Assembly: GCF_011386835.1 (NCBI RefSeq)
Contig: NC_088796.1
Location: 90,751,468-90,815,467 of the forward strand
Direction of reading: 5' to 3'
Length of the DNA stretch: 64,000 bases
DNA from: Chrysemys picta bellii
Taxonomy: Eukaryota; Chordata; Testudines; Emydidae
The number at the start of each line of letters is the position of its first letter. The first letter of the stretch is position 1. Made by a program: the position numbers and the translations under genes. Positions 23,588-35,100 of the stretch are shown one piece after another. The notes beneath the pieces are model-generated. The model was not told where the DNA came from. It saw nothing but the letters and a program-made list of their open reading frames with translations, and made no database searches.

Positions 23588-23761
23588 CAGGAGCGCCACC
23601 AGCTTTTTTGCCGCCCTAGGCGGCGGAAGGTCCCGCCCCCGAAATGCCACCTCCAACAGAGGCAGTGGAAGGTCCCGCCCCCAAAATGCTGCCAACGAGC
23701 GGGGTGGCCGAAGATCCGGCCACCGCGGTCACCGCCCCCCAAATGGGTTGCGCCGGCCCTG
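23588..23761. mobile_element. hAT-type MITE with near-perfect 8-bp target duplication
   Basis: The 174-bp element has ends CAGGAGCGCCACC and, inverted at the right, CAGGGCCGGCGCAACC. It is flanked by CCGATAGT (23580-23587) and CCAATAGT (23762-23769), 7 of 8 identical. The inside contains two adjacent diverged copies of a roughly 50-bp unit that starts GGAAGGTCCCGCCCCC (about 23625 and 23668). No coding capacity. Confidence 0.8.
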
Positions 23762-24503
23762 CCAATAGTGTTCCCTTTGTGGGGTGGGGGAGGTGGGGTT
23801 GGAGAGAGAGAAAGAAAACAAATAAGGAACAAATGGAAAGAATAAAGAAAGAAATGCACTAACTCCAGCACTATGCCAGGAAGCCTTTAAAAAAAAAAAG
23901 TTGTGTAGTGACACAGACTGCAGTGAAATTTATAAACATACTCTGACTTCAACATGTGAATTGCATCAGGTAAAAAGAGACACTGAACTACTAGAATATG
24001 GAAACTTACAAAAAATACTTTAAGTTTGTTGGGAATGTAGTCACTGCATTTCAACCTGTCCCTTCTCTTTCAGGCGTGTTTGTTTAGCCAAGAGGTGTTA
24101 CAACTGCTGATTCTATGACTCAGATGGAAAAACATACCAGCAGGGAGGAAAGAAGATGGAGGTGCTTGGAATTTCTCCCTCAGGGGCTTATTCAGGTCTG
24201 TCAAACTTTGGACCAATTGATTATATATTTATTTAGTAATCCAGGTATAGGGTGCCTTGCACAGATCAAATGCATCTTAGACTAAATTGAAGTAGCAAAC
24301 CTCTAAAAGAAATAAAATCAGTTAAAGAACAGAGCCAAGGAAGCTGACAAAGATGGAATAGCAGTGACCATCAAGGCAAACCATTTGTCAAAAGGTATTT
24401 GATACTAATACAGGAGACACCAGAAACATGAGAGAGGGCCCCAAATGGTAAGGGAGTGGCTAATTGGAAGAGAAGAGTCTTTCAACGTATGCTAAAAAGA
24501 CAG

Positions 24504-24710
24504 GTTTCAGAGTAGCAGCCGTGTTAGTCTGTATCCGCAAAAAGAAGAACAGGAGTACTTGTGGCACCTTAAAGACTAACAAATTTATTAGAGCATAAGC
24601 TTTCGTGGACTACAGCCCACTTCGAAGTGGGCTGTAGTCCACGAAAGCTTATGCTCTAATAAATTTGTTAGTCTCTAAGGTGCCACAAGTACTCCTGTTC
24701 TTCTTTTTGC
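24504..24710 (-). mobile_element. Retro-insertion forming an 87+87-bp spacerless palindrome
   Basis: The insertion starts with GTTTCAGAGTAGCAGCCGTG, the antisense 3' end of the same repeat family as at 16417. From 24537 to 24710 it is an inverted repeat without any spacer: arms 24537-24623 and 24624-24710, centre CTTC|GAAG, 86 of 87 positions paired. A 14-bp direct repeat TGCTAAAAAGACAG flanks it (24490-24503 and 24708-24721; the right copy overlaps the palindrome end by three bases). This proves a single target-primed insertion, in which the second arm was copied at or during integration rather than being two chance neighbours. Confidence 0.9.
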
Positions 24711-24814
24711 TAAAAAGACAGCTAGTGAAGGTGCCTGGTGGGCCAGTTCTGGAAGGGGGCCAGGGCTCTACCCTATGAGAGACTTGCCCGGGTTTGGTCC
24801 TCTTGTGAAGTCAC

Positions 24815-24915
24815 TCTATGCATCCGAAGAAGTGAGGTTTTTACTCACGAAAGCTTATGCCCAAATAAATCTGTTAGTCTTTAAGGTGCCACCAGACTCC
24901 TTGTTGTTTTTACAA
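24815..24915 (+). mobile_element. Second copy of the related dispersed repeat
   Basis: GCATCCGAAGAAGTGAGGTT, then CTCACGAAAGCTTATGCCC, AAATCTGTTAGTCTTTAAGG and TGCCACCAGACTCCTTG follow one another. This is a relative of the repeat forming the palindrome just to the left, but of a different subfamily (CACCAGACTCC in place of CACAAGTACTCC) and in one orientation only. Confidence 0.75.
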
Positions 24916-25129
24916 CCAATCATCAGTGTCAGCCAGGGACCCAGTCACAGAGCAAGAGGCACGTAGGGGCTGAATTTCAGAGGTGCTGATTATGTGCAAC
25001 TGCCCTTGGCTTCACCATCTTCAACTTCCAGCTGAAGTTATGAATGACCAGCACGTCTGAAAATTGGCCTCTCTCGACCTAGTTTATGACGGGCTCAACA
25101 GATTACTAGTCAGACTCCTGTGCTGTATT

Positions 25130-26130
25130 CTTTGGCCGACAGGCAGCTAGGGCAGGAACATACTGAACGGAACTGAGCTGCGGGCGTGAACCAAGCCGGC
25201 CTTTGCTTTCCTAGCGCTCCTGGCGGCAGGGAGCCCTCACAGGCAGGGCCCAGGGCCCGCCGGGCTCAGCAGCGCGCGGTCTACCCCTGACCCCCCCCCG
25301 AGGGCCGCGGGGCATCTTCACCCTCACCAGCTTCCCGGGGGGGGGGGGGGGTGAATGGCTGCCGGTGTCTCCCCATGTGACTCATCGGAAGCAGGCACCT
25401 CCCCCGCGAAATCCAGGTGGGGCGGCCCTAGCCGAGCTGGTTTGACCCTTCTCCGGCCCCGTAGCGTCCTTGCAGAGCAGTCGCCGCGCAGGCCGCCGAG
25501 CGGTGCCGGTTCGGTCTCTCTATGGAGCGGGGCGCGGCGGTGGCCGTGCGGCGGCTCCGCGCTGCTGGCGGAGAGCGGGAGTCCCGGGCTCCGCAGCCCC
25601 TGCAGTTGCCGGGGCGCAGGGAGGCGGACCCAGGTGGGAAGAAGCGGGACTGCCCCGCCGGCGGCTCCCGGTGGCGGCTGCTGCCTGAGGCCCGGGGGGC
25701 GCTGCTGGTGCTGCTCTACCTGCTGGCGCTGCGGGCCCTGGTGCAGCTCTCCCTGCGGCAGCTGCTGCGCCGGCCGGGGCCGCGGGACTTCAGCGCCCCC
25801 CGGGCCAGGTACGGGCAGCGCCCGCGACCCTCCTCCATCCTCCTGCCCCGTCTCCTCTCTCCCCATCCTCCCCCTTCCACCTCCCTCCCAGCGCCGCGGC
25901 CTCCCCATCCCGCCCCCTTCCTCCCAGCGCCTCGACATTCCCCGGGTCAGGTTCGGGCAGCGCCCGCGACCCCTCCAGGGGCCTCCCCATCCCACCCCCC
26001 CATGTCCCCTCATCCCGCCCCCGTCCCTCCCAGCGCCCCTGCCCCCCACGTCCTTCCCAGCGCCCCCCTCTCCCCGTTCCGCACCTCAGTGCCCTGCCTC
26101 CGGACCTCTCCACCTCACTCCTGGATCAGG
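25130..26130 (+). promoter_or_regulatory. CpG-rich promoter region of ERMP1
   Basis: There is an abrupt change from AT-rich to GC-rich, CpG-dense DNA around the first ERMP1 exon, as in a housekeeping CpG-island promoter. No TATA box stands out upstream of the start codon. An AP-1-like TGACTCA lies at 25378-25384, and a run of 15 G at 25337-25351 could form a quadruplex together with neighbouring G tracts. The transcription start is not visible from sequence alone; it should lie upstream of 25522. Confidence 0.7.
25522..25808 (+). CDS. ERMP1: ERMP1 coding exon 1
   Basis: Starts at ATG 25522 and ends GGGCCAG|gtacgg (287 nt, phase 2). It encodes a basic, Arg/Gly/Pro-rich N-terminus, then TM1 ([20 protein letters not shown]) and the beginning of the luminal part. 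The GC content is high, and three frames are open for long stretches because of it. An out-of-frame upstream ATG lies at 25355. Confidence 0.95.
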
Positions 26131-29100
26131 TACTGGCCAAGTGGGCCAGCTGTCTAATTGCAGTGTAGAGCTACACTAAGAGTCAAAGTAGGTGATCTCT
26201 CTCTCACACATCATCCCCATCCCCTTTTCTGCCCTTGCTGACTTCTGAGCGGTCCAGATGCTTTCGCAGAGTTTTCAGAGAGTAGCTAATTGGACATGCA
26301 GTAGAACCTCAGAATTACAAACATCTTGGGAATGGAGGCTGTTTCTAACTCTGGACAAAACATTAGGGTTCCTTTAAAAGTTTACAACTGAACATTGACT
26401 TACTACAACTTTGAAACTTTACTATGTGGAAGAAAAATGATGCTTTCCCTTTATTTTTTTTACTAGTTTAGTACTGTACTGTATTTGTTGCTGCTTCTTT
26501 GTGTGTGTATGTGTGTGTGTGCATCTCTGCTGCTTCCTGATTGCATACTTCTGGTTCCAAATGATGTGTGTGGTTGACTGATCAGTGTGTAACTGCTGTT
26601 CGTAACTTGAGGTTCTACTGTACAATTCTGTTGATGAAACACAGGGACTAGAATCCATCTCTCTTAGCTGTGTTGGCCGTATATGACTAACAGGACTAAA
26701 AAGCAGTAAAAGTTTACTTTTTGCCACTGAGCAGATTTAATTTTGAGAAAACAAAAGGAAAACATCTAATTGCTATTTTTTTATTTATCAATATTCAGAG
26801 TGGAACTGTGCTTTGAGGCCTGATTGTACCAGGCATTGTACAAACATCTAGACACGTTTGCTGCCCTGAAGAATTATAATTCTGGGAAAATGGGAGGGAG
26901 TTGCTGTCAGTTGTCTTCATGAAGAACATTAATTTCTGAAACTCCCGCCTTGGTCTGTCAGAGCCTAACATTGTTAACTTTTCTGCCACTCAGCAAAGTC
27001 TGTCTATCTTAGGCCATTCGTACACTAGCGAGCTTACAGTGCCACAGCTGTCCTGATGTAGCTGTGTTGCTGTAAGACCGCTTGTGTAGCCTCTCTATGA
27101 TGGTCAAGAGTTCTCCTGTCAACATAACAAAACCATCTCAACGAATGGCGGTAGCTATGTCGGTGGGAGAAACTTTCCTGCCGACACAGCGCTGTGCACA
27201 CAACCACATATGTCAGCAAAACTTATGTCACTTAGGGGTTTGTTTTTCACGTCGCTGGGCGACATAAGTTTTGCCAACATAAGTGGTGGTGTAGATATAG
27301 CCAGAGTATGGCCATTAGCCCTGGCCCCAATATCTACACTACTGTTGTTACCCATGTTAGCTAAATTAAAGTTAGCGTGGGTATGGCTGCCTGTACTAAC
27401 ACCTTCACTTGCAGTGTAGACATACCCTGGGGAGAATATAGGCTAAATATTTAAGAGCTACGGTTTCCTTTTGGCATTCTCGTAGGTTTTATTTTTGTGG
27501 TGAATAAATATTGTGTTAACGTTTGGGCAGGGGCGGGCAAACCTTTTGGCCTGAGGGCTGCATCGGGTTCGTAAATTGTATGGAGGGCTGGTTAGGGGAG
27601 AGGGTCGTGGCCCCTCCTCCCCCCTGGGACTCCTGCCCCATCCAACCCCCCCGTTCCCTGATGGCCCCTCTGGAACCCCTGCCCCATCCACACACCCCTG
27701 CTTCCTGTCCCCGGACCTCCCCCCTGCCCCATCCAACCAACCCTTCTCCCTGTCCCCTGACTGCCCCTGGAGCCCCTGTCCTCCCATCCAACCCCCCCCC
27801 CTTCCTGACTGCCCCCCTGGGACCCCTGCCCCCATTCAACCCCCTGTTTTCCCCCTGACCACCATCCACACCCCCCGACTACCACCCTGAACTCCCCTGC
27901 CCTCTATCCAACCCCTGCTCCCTGCCCCCTTACCGCGCTGCCTGGAGCACTGGCGGCGGTGGAGCTGGGCCATGCTGCCATCACGCAGCACAGAGCACTG
28001 GGTCAGGCCGGGCTCTGCAGCTGCGCTGCCCCAGGAGCTCTCAGCCCCGCTGCCCAGAGCATTGCGCCAGCTGCGGAGCGAGTGAGCTGAGGTTGTGGGG
28101 GAGGCGGGACAGCAGGGGAGGGGCCGGGGGCTAGCCTCCTGGGCCAGGAGCTCGGGGGCCGGGCAGGGTGGTCCCGTGGGCCGGATGTGGCACGTAGTTT
28201 GCCCACCCCTGATTTGGGTGATCAAATTGTGTATTTCTTTTGGTGTTGTATATCTTAAATTTTAATTGTTCTAATGTGTTTGGGAAAGGTGGTTGACAAA
28301 TTGAAATAAATGTAAAATAAATCTATTATTTGGCTCATTGTAAATCTTACAAAGAATGTGCTTGTTCAGACCTGCGGGGGATGGGGTTGGGGTGTGTGAT
28401 ATATATGCATCAAAAAGCAAATAACTTACTTGACAGTTTGCTCTCTCTCCATGCTTTTTCTATGCTGATATTCTTATTTTGAAAGATAAAATAAGTGGAT
28501 TGTCATATTGTCACACAGAAAGGGGGTGTTTAGTGCTGTCACACTTCTCCCTGGTTCTGGTAGGCAACATGGCACTGAGCAAAAGTGTACCCAGATCTTT
28601 GACCTTAATAGCATTAGGAATTTTAGCAGTGTTCAGATGCAGTACATGGTAGGTGATTTAAGCCTCTTCTGCTTAGCGTATGGAGTGGAAGGGTGTCTGA
28701 AAATGTACAAATTGTGGCCAAGTTGCATATTGAATGCATTTGTTACAAGAAATCTGCATTGTTAATGTTTCAATTTATCTCTTGTAGGGAATATCTTGAA
28801 AATATAACAGCAGTTGGTCCCAGGACAGTTGGAAGTCCAGAAAATGAAATTCTCACAGTTAACTACCTCTTAGAACAAATTAAGGCAATTGAAAGCGAAA
28901 GCAGTGATGCACACAAGATTTCTGTAGATATACAGAGGCCAACAGGCTCCTTCAGCATTGACTTCTTAGGTGGCTTTACCAGTTACTATGCAAACATAAC
29001 TAATGTTGTGGTTAAGTTGGAGCCCAGAAGTGGAGCTAAGCATGCCGTGCTATCCAATTGTCACTTTGACTCTGTACCAAATACCCCAGGTAGGTGCATG

Positions 29101-32100
29101 TATTTACCTGTCTTTGTTGAACTTTTGTTGTCTTAATATGACAACTTATACCTTTTGGCTTCTAAAAGTTTTTCGTGATGAAGAGCAGCTTCTGTTTTGT
29201 TATAGCTTTTGGTGTTCTTTATGATGCTTTTTACAGCCATATAGTAATGGGAGCTGCTTGTGGACAAAGTGATGCATGTTACATGAGCAACAGAACTGTT
29301 TTCATGCAGGGAATTTGTTCTAATGTTTTTTTACACACAATGTCTTTTACATCCACTTATAAGAGGGCTAGCCATATTGAAGAGTATCTCATACTTGCAA
29401 CAAATTACGCAAAACATTTAGGGTGAAATTGTGACCCCATTGCAGTTAGTCGGGCCAGGATTTCACCCTTGGTCTCTGACATGAAACCATGAGTATTTTC
29501 CTGCCTGTGAATTCTGGGAATACATCTGAATTTCTCGTATTCCTCTGCATACTCCTCTGTATCGTGTGTTTTACTTACTTGGCCCAGATCCTTCAATGTT
29601 ACTTTCCACTGATTCAAATTGACTCTTGTTATCCAAATCCAGCAGGGTGGTTTGATGTACTAGATATTTTTATATTTTTAATTAATAAAGTCTGCATGTG
29701 TATTTTATACAAATGTGTTAAATAATGTGATTGATTTGGTCCTGGTGGCAGCTAAGCTTCAATTGCAAGGGCAATAAAATTTCTAAGTGGAGGCTGTTTC
29801 CCTCCTAAAATCAAATCAAATTTTGTTTGCAGCAGCATGTAGTCAAACTATAGTTATTATTTTACTACCAAGTCTACTGTGGCTCAGCAGGCAACATGAA
29901 TTGTTGCTTGTTTCAGGCAAAAATAGCTTGTTTTTACTTTGAGAGACCTGACTGCAGACTATAACTTCCAAGCTCTATTCAGCCTCTTAAAATCAAATCA
30001 GAGTATCTTGCAGCCTCTGCTGGTGGTAAATTTGCATGTCTCTTTAGCAGTTGCTACACATCCTACTCTGACTTGACTGGAAAATTAAACTATTGCATAC
30101 CTTTAGACAAAGAGATACTACAGAGATTCCTATCTATGGAGAAACTGCCACCCAGTCTCTTCTCTCACTAGTCACCACAGATCTCTAATCGGAGGACTGA
30201 GAGATAATGCTTACAAACTGAGGGTTGGCCTTAAGCCTGCTTAGCATGACCATGGTGGTCAGAGGAAACGCTACAAAGACACATTGAAAGTGTATCTTAA
30301 GACAACTGACATGGACATCACAAGCTGGGAGGAGCAAGCTACCAACTGACCTCAGTGGCACCACATCCTCCATCAGGCAGTAGCTTGCTTCAAGGAGATG
30401 CACCTTGCCCTTGAAGCTGAAAAGAGGGAGAGGGAGAGGGGGAAGGAAGGAAAAAGAAAGAACTTTCTCCCAGCAGGCAGCTGACCTGCCAGGAAATGTC
30501 TCTACCTACTGCAGGCAGATCAGTGGTTCCAGGCACGTACTCCTGAGTCATCTCAGGACTCATATGTAAATCTGTGGTAGAGATCATCCTCGAATCGAGA
30601 GATTGCCGATGATGATGCTTAGCAGTGTCCTTCTTCCCAGCCCTCTTTTCTCAAGTCATTACTCATGTGACGGTTCCCTGCTAGGCTGATTACCCTTCCC
30701 ACTTGCTGGAAACTCAGAGCTAAGCAGAGCAAATGGAACTTTCTCCTTGCCTCTTTCCTATATTCTCACTGAGCTTCCTCTTAGATTGGCAGCTTAGTGC
30801 TGCTGTTCCTGGTTTCACTCAGCCTACCTAGGCCTCCTCTGTGGTCCTTATCTGGTAGGCAGAAAACCTGATGCTTTTGTGCATCTGGATGGTGCTCTTA
30901 CTTGTCAGGGGCTTCTGGGAAGTGAGATTATTTTTCCCAAACCTAAGGTGGGTGTGACATTACCCAGACTACAATCTAGACCGTTGAACAGCTGTGTCCC
31001 CTTAGTTCTCTAGATTGGGGTGCTTTTTACACTGCATTGCTGTCAGAACATCCACTCCTGGCCTGCTCTCACAGCCTTCAGCATGCAAATTCACTCCTAA
31101 CTAAATTCTTGAGCACTTTGACCTATCGCTCATGAATTACATACAGGTCAACTCCTGCAGATTCCTAGTCCTAGCCTTGTCCCCCCAGAAATGTGTGTCT
31201 TGTATGGTTCAGTATCCTTCTGAACAATACAAGCTCATAGGAAGTCCATCATTTCATGAAAGGAAAATAATGCACGAACCTTGTTATCCCCGATGGAGTT
31301 TTCCATACTAATCCAAACACATTGGTTAAGATAAAACAATAAGATAAGTGTAGATAGATTTTAAGTGATTACAAGTGATGCATAAATTTCAGGATAGGTA
31401 TTAGCTTGCATTTTACTTTTTTTTTTTTTTTTTTTTTTTGGAACCAAACTTACCAAGCTAAGTGAACTTAAAAGCAAATGGTTTTGTCTCACCATACGCT
31501 GCAGTAAATTTCACAGGCTGGGTTTCCTTTCAGACTGGGACTCCTCTCCCTTAGTTCAGTGTCCTTCAGGTATTATTTAATGTCACGAGCAGAGAGATTG
31601 GAGAAGTAGTTGAAGACTACTGTCTCACATTCTTATGCCCCCCTCCCCTCTGTGAGGACTACACCCTGCTGGGGTGCAGGCGACAGGCGAACTTTTGTGG
31701 GTGTGAGGTTTGAACCATTCTTATGATGCAATATACATTTCTTATTCACACCTTCCCTCTGCTGCAGAATGGCCACTTAGGCAGGTGATAGCTTTTCAAT
31801 GCCAGTGTGTCTTTGTCTCTGAAAAAACTGGTTTGTGGGCTCTACCCAGAGTCACAACATATTTCAGTAACAATCATACAGTAGAATCTTTTAACTTCAC
31901 TTATAGTGTTGCTACACATATTTCACCAGGATAATGTGACATTCAGCAGATTCTGACTTTTCAAATGAAACCTCACAAGGCATACTTTATACAAAATTTA
32001 TCATAGTCTTGTAAAAGTGGTGAACATAATAGTATAGCCCGTCAGTGGGTGAATAAGGTTGCCAGAAAAGGAGCCGTGCCCTAATGGACATAAGGTCCAT

Positions 32101-35100
32101 GAAAAAGTAATGATTCTTTTCTGCAGACTTTCTTATGGGCTCAGGGATTGGAGTGTACCTATCACTGACCTAGACAGTAGAGTCTGCCTAGGCTGAGCGG
32201 GGAGTACTTGTGTGGCCAGTGGAGTTAGGAAGTTGAGACATGGCTGCACAGATCAGACTTCCTCGCAGTAAGACCTCCTCACAGCAGTGGTAAGTGAGGT
32301 GCCTCACAACCTTGGTTACCCTTGTGAAATGTCACAGTTCTATGCGTAAATCGGCTGTGAGGAGTGGCTTGGTGGAAGGGGAAACTGAATAGTTCCATTC
32401 TGTCATAGCTCCTATTGTGGACCAGACTGTGCATGCACCGTTCTCATGTTCCTTCCAGCCTAGGGGTACAGGCATGAAGCTGGGCTTTCCCTTTAATTGC
32501 AAGCTGCTCTGGGCATGGTTAGTGCTGGGCACGGGAACTTGAGAGCAGAGAGCCTGTCTCTCCTGTGCTCTCAGTGCTGACACGGCAGTGTAGAATAGGA
32601 AGCTGTCTGACCTGAAATCTGGAGCTGGGGGAGGGAAAGGAGCAGATGGGGACAAGGAGTCTGGAAAGTGGAGGTGGAGAGAACTCGGGAGGGAAATGTG
32701 GAGGTAAGGGAGGACTGGGAGCCAGATAGCTGGAGAGGAGGATCACAGAGGTCGGGGGGAGGGATAGCTCAGTGGTTTGAGCATTGGCCTGCTAAATCCA
32801 GGGTTGTGAATTCAGTACTTGAGGGGGCCACTTAGGGATCTGGGGCAAAATCAGTACTTGGTCCTGCTAGTGAAGGCAGGGGGCTGGACTCAATGACCTT
32901 TCAGGGTCCCTTCCAGTTCTATGAGATAAGTATATCTCCATATATTATTATTATTATTATTATTAGACTAGGAGCTGGGGGGGACATTGGAGCAAGGAGC
33001 CAAGAAGGGTGTATGTGAGAGGGAGACTGAGACTGGCTGAAAAGCCCAGGCAGTGAAACTAGGATTAGGAGCAAGTGTTGGCAGAGAAGGGAGACATCAG
33101 ACAAGATGTGAAAGTGGGACAAAGACTAGGACTGGCTGGGCAAGGAGACTGGTACTGGGTAGTGAAGGAGAATGGGACTGGGACAAAGCTTTGGGGGAGG
33201 GGAGGAGGAAGAGGTATGACAGGGACAGGTTGGAGGGGATGGAGCCGTAGTATCAAGTTTGGAGGGATTGGTCAGAAGAGTGTGTGTCCACTCAAGCACA
33301 CACCCCTCCAGAACCTGAAATGAAGCTTGAGATCCCAGAACTTTGCTATTCCTTTGCCATCAACAAATACCTGTGAAAACCAGTGTCTCACCTGCCTCTA
33401 CTGTTGGACCACATAGACTCTGATGACCTACCATTGCTATCAGTCACTCCATTAGCTCAAGGGGAAGCTGTGTAGATTTAGAGGTTCCAGTTCTGAGGAA
33501 CCATGTGGGTGTCAGCATGCTACTATATGACAGAATTTCTGCTTTTTCAGTTTGCTTTTCTAAAAAATCTAGGAAATTGCAACACAAAAACTGTTAAAAG
33601 AACATGATTAAAATTGCAAAGTTAACACTCAAAAAGTTAGGAAATGCCAGTGTGACGTTAAGCCCCCATATTCTTCATAGAAATATTATGATATGAATGT
33701 GGCATAACTAAGATATGTTTTATGCAAGATGGGTCATGTGAGGAATTTGAAAGGTTGTAATTTACTGAATGTAATTATCCAATGTGTATGCATGTATCAT
33801 TTCTGTATCTGAAGTTAGGAATATTGACTATGTAACAATTGCAACTGTGTATACTTGGGGAAGGCCCACCAGACAGTATGCAATCAGCCTGGATGGGCCA
33901 TTAGGAAAGACAGTGGGTCTTTGAAGATGCTGATCTCCCATCTTCCTGGAGTTCCTTCCTGTGGATATGGCCATATATTGAACAATGAGGAGACAATAAA
34001 ATATTGACTAGGTCCTCATTAAGGGAAAACAGTCCATCCTATACACTGAATGAGGCAGGGGTCCTATGGAAAAGGTAGTATGTAATTAAGGACCATGAAT
34101 GCATGTTTCTGGCATTTCATAACTTTTGAGTGCTTGACTTTGCAACCCTAATAATGTTTTAATGTATGTTTTTTGTGTGTAATTATTTAAATGTTGCTGC
34201 ATAAACATGTTACAGAATTCTCTTTGGTTTACTTCTATGAAGAGGCTTTTTATTAGTTTTCACATTGAGTACGCTCTATGTCAGTGGTTCCCAAACTTTT
34301 ACAACCTACGAACCCCTTTCATGAAAATACCAAATCTCACGAACCCCCCCGCCCGCTAAAAGTGAATATTTCCAGGGATTTTCTCCCTTGTTTGAGCATA
34401 AATTATAGAAGCAGTGATCTTGGAAATAATTTGTTTTTTTTATGACACGCTTATTACACACTGTTTATTATCACATTATTAATTTTATTACATTATGAAA
34501 ACGGCAACACTCTTCCAAGATTTCACTTTTGTAGCTCATATCACTTCAATAAAGCCTGTTCTAGGACAAGGCTACTACATGTTTCATCAAAGAGTACCAG
34601 ACATGAACCAGCATGAAGGTATTTAAGAAGCCAATTCAAATAAAGAATTCCTTCCACAAGCATTTGGGTCTTGAGCAGCCCAGGCAAACAATGCACGACT
34701 ATACCAAAGCTTAAACTTGTTCTTCATAATAATTTAAAAAACAACACTAGCAGCCTATTTAATTTTAGAAACAGCAAAAAATATCCACCTCCCTTTTCAT
34801 TTCTCATAAGAAGTCTTAAAGTTTAAATGGATGCACTTGCTTTGATCTGCATAGCTCTTGGAAGTCCAGAACCACTGGAGAAAGATAAAGTCTCAGGTCT
34901 GGTTCGGCACTGAGTTTGCTTCTGTATTCGGTTTTCAGATGTGCATACAAGGAAAATGCTTTCTCGCATAAGTATGTTGAAAACAGTAACAAAACTATAG
35001 TAGCTTTTTCTGCTAGCACGGGGTATTCATTACTTAAACTCATCCAAAAGTTGATCAATGACTGACTTCTGAAACTCCTCTTCAGTTTGTAATCACAGGA

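Noticed and set aside
24537..24710. CRISPR-like or microRNA hairpin
   Set aside because: It is a target-primed retro-insertion with a 14-bp duplication; there are no repeated spacers, and perfect 87-bp arms are not microRNA-like.
25324..26049. 241-codon minus-strand frame opposite ERMP1 exon 1
   Set aside because: Gly/Arg/Pro low-complexity product with no domain; mirror of the GC-rich promoter region.
25355..26179. 274-codon frame on the + strand across the CpG region
   Set aside because: It overlaps ERMP1 exon 1 in another frame, and its length follows from GC-rich, stop-poor DNA. It is noted only as a possible upstream ORF start.
27458..28225. Several 100-130-codon frames on both strands
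   Set aside because: All are inside a C-rich non-autonomous hAT element with clear inverted ends.
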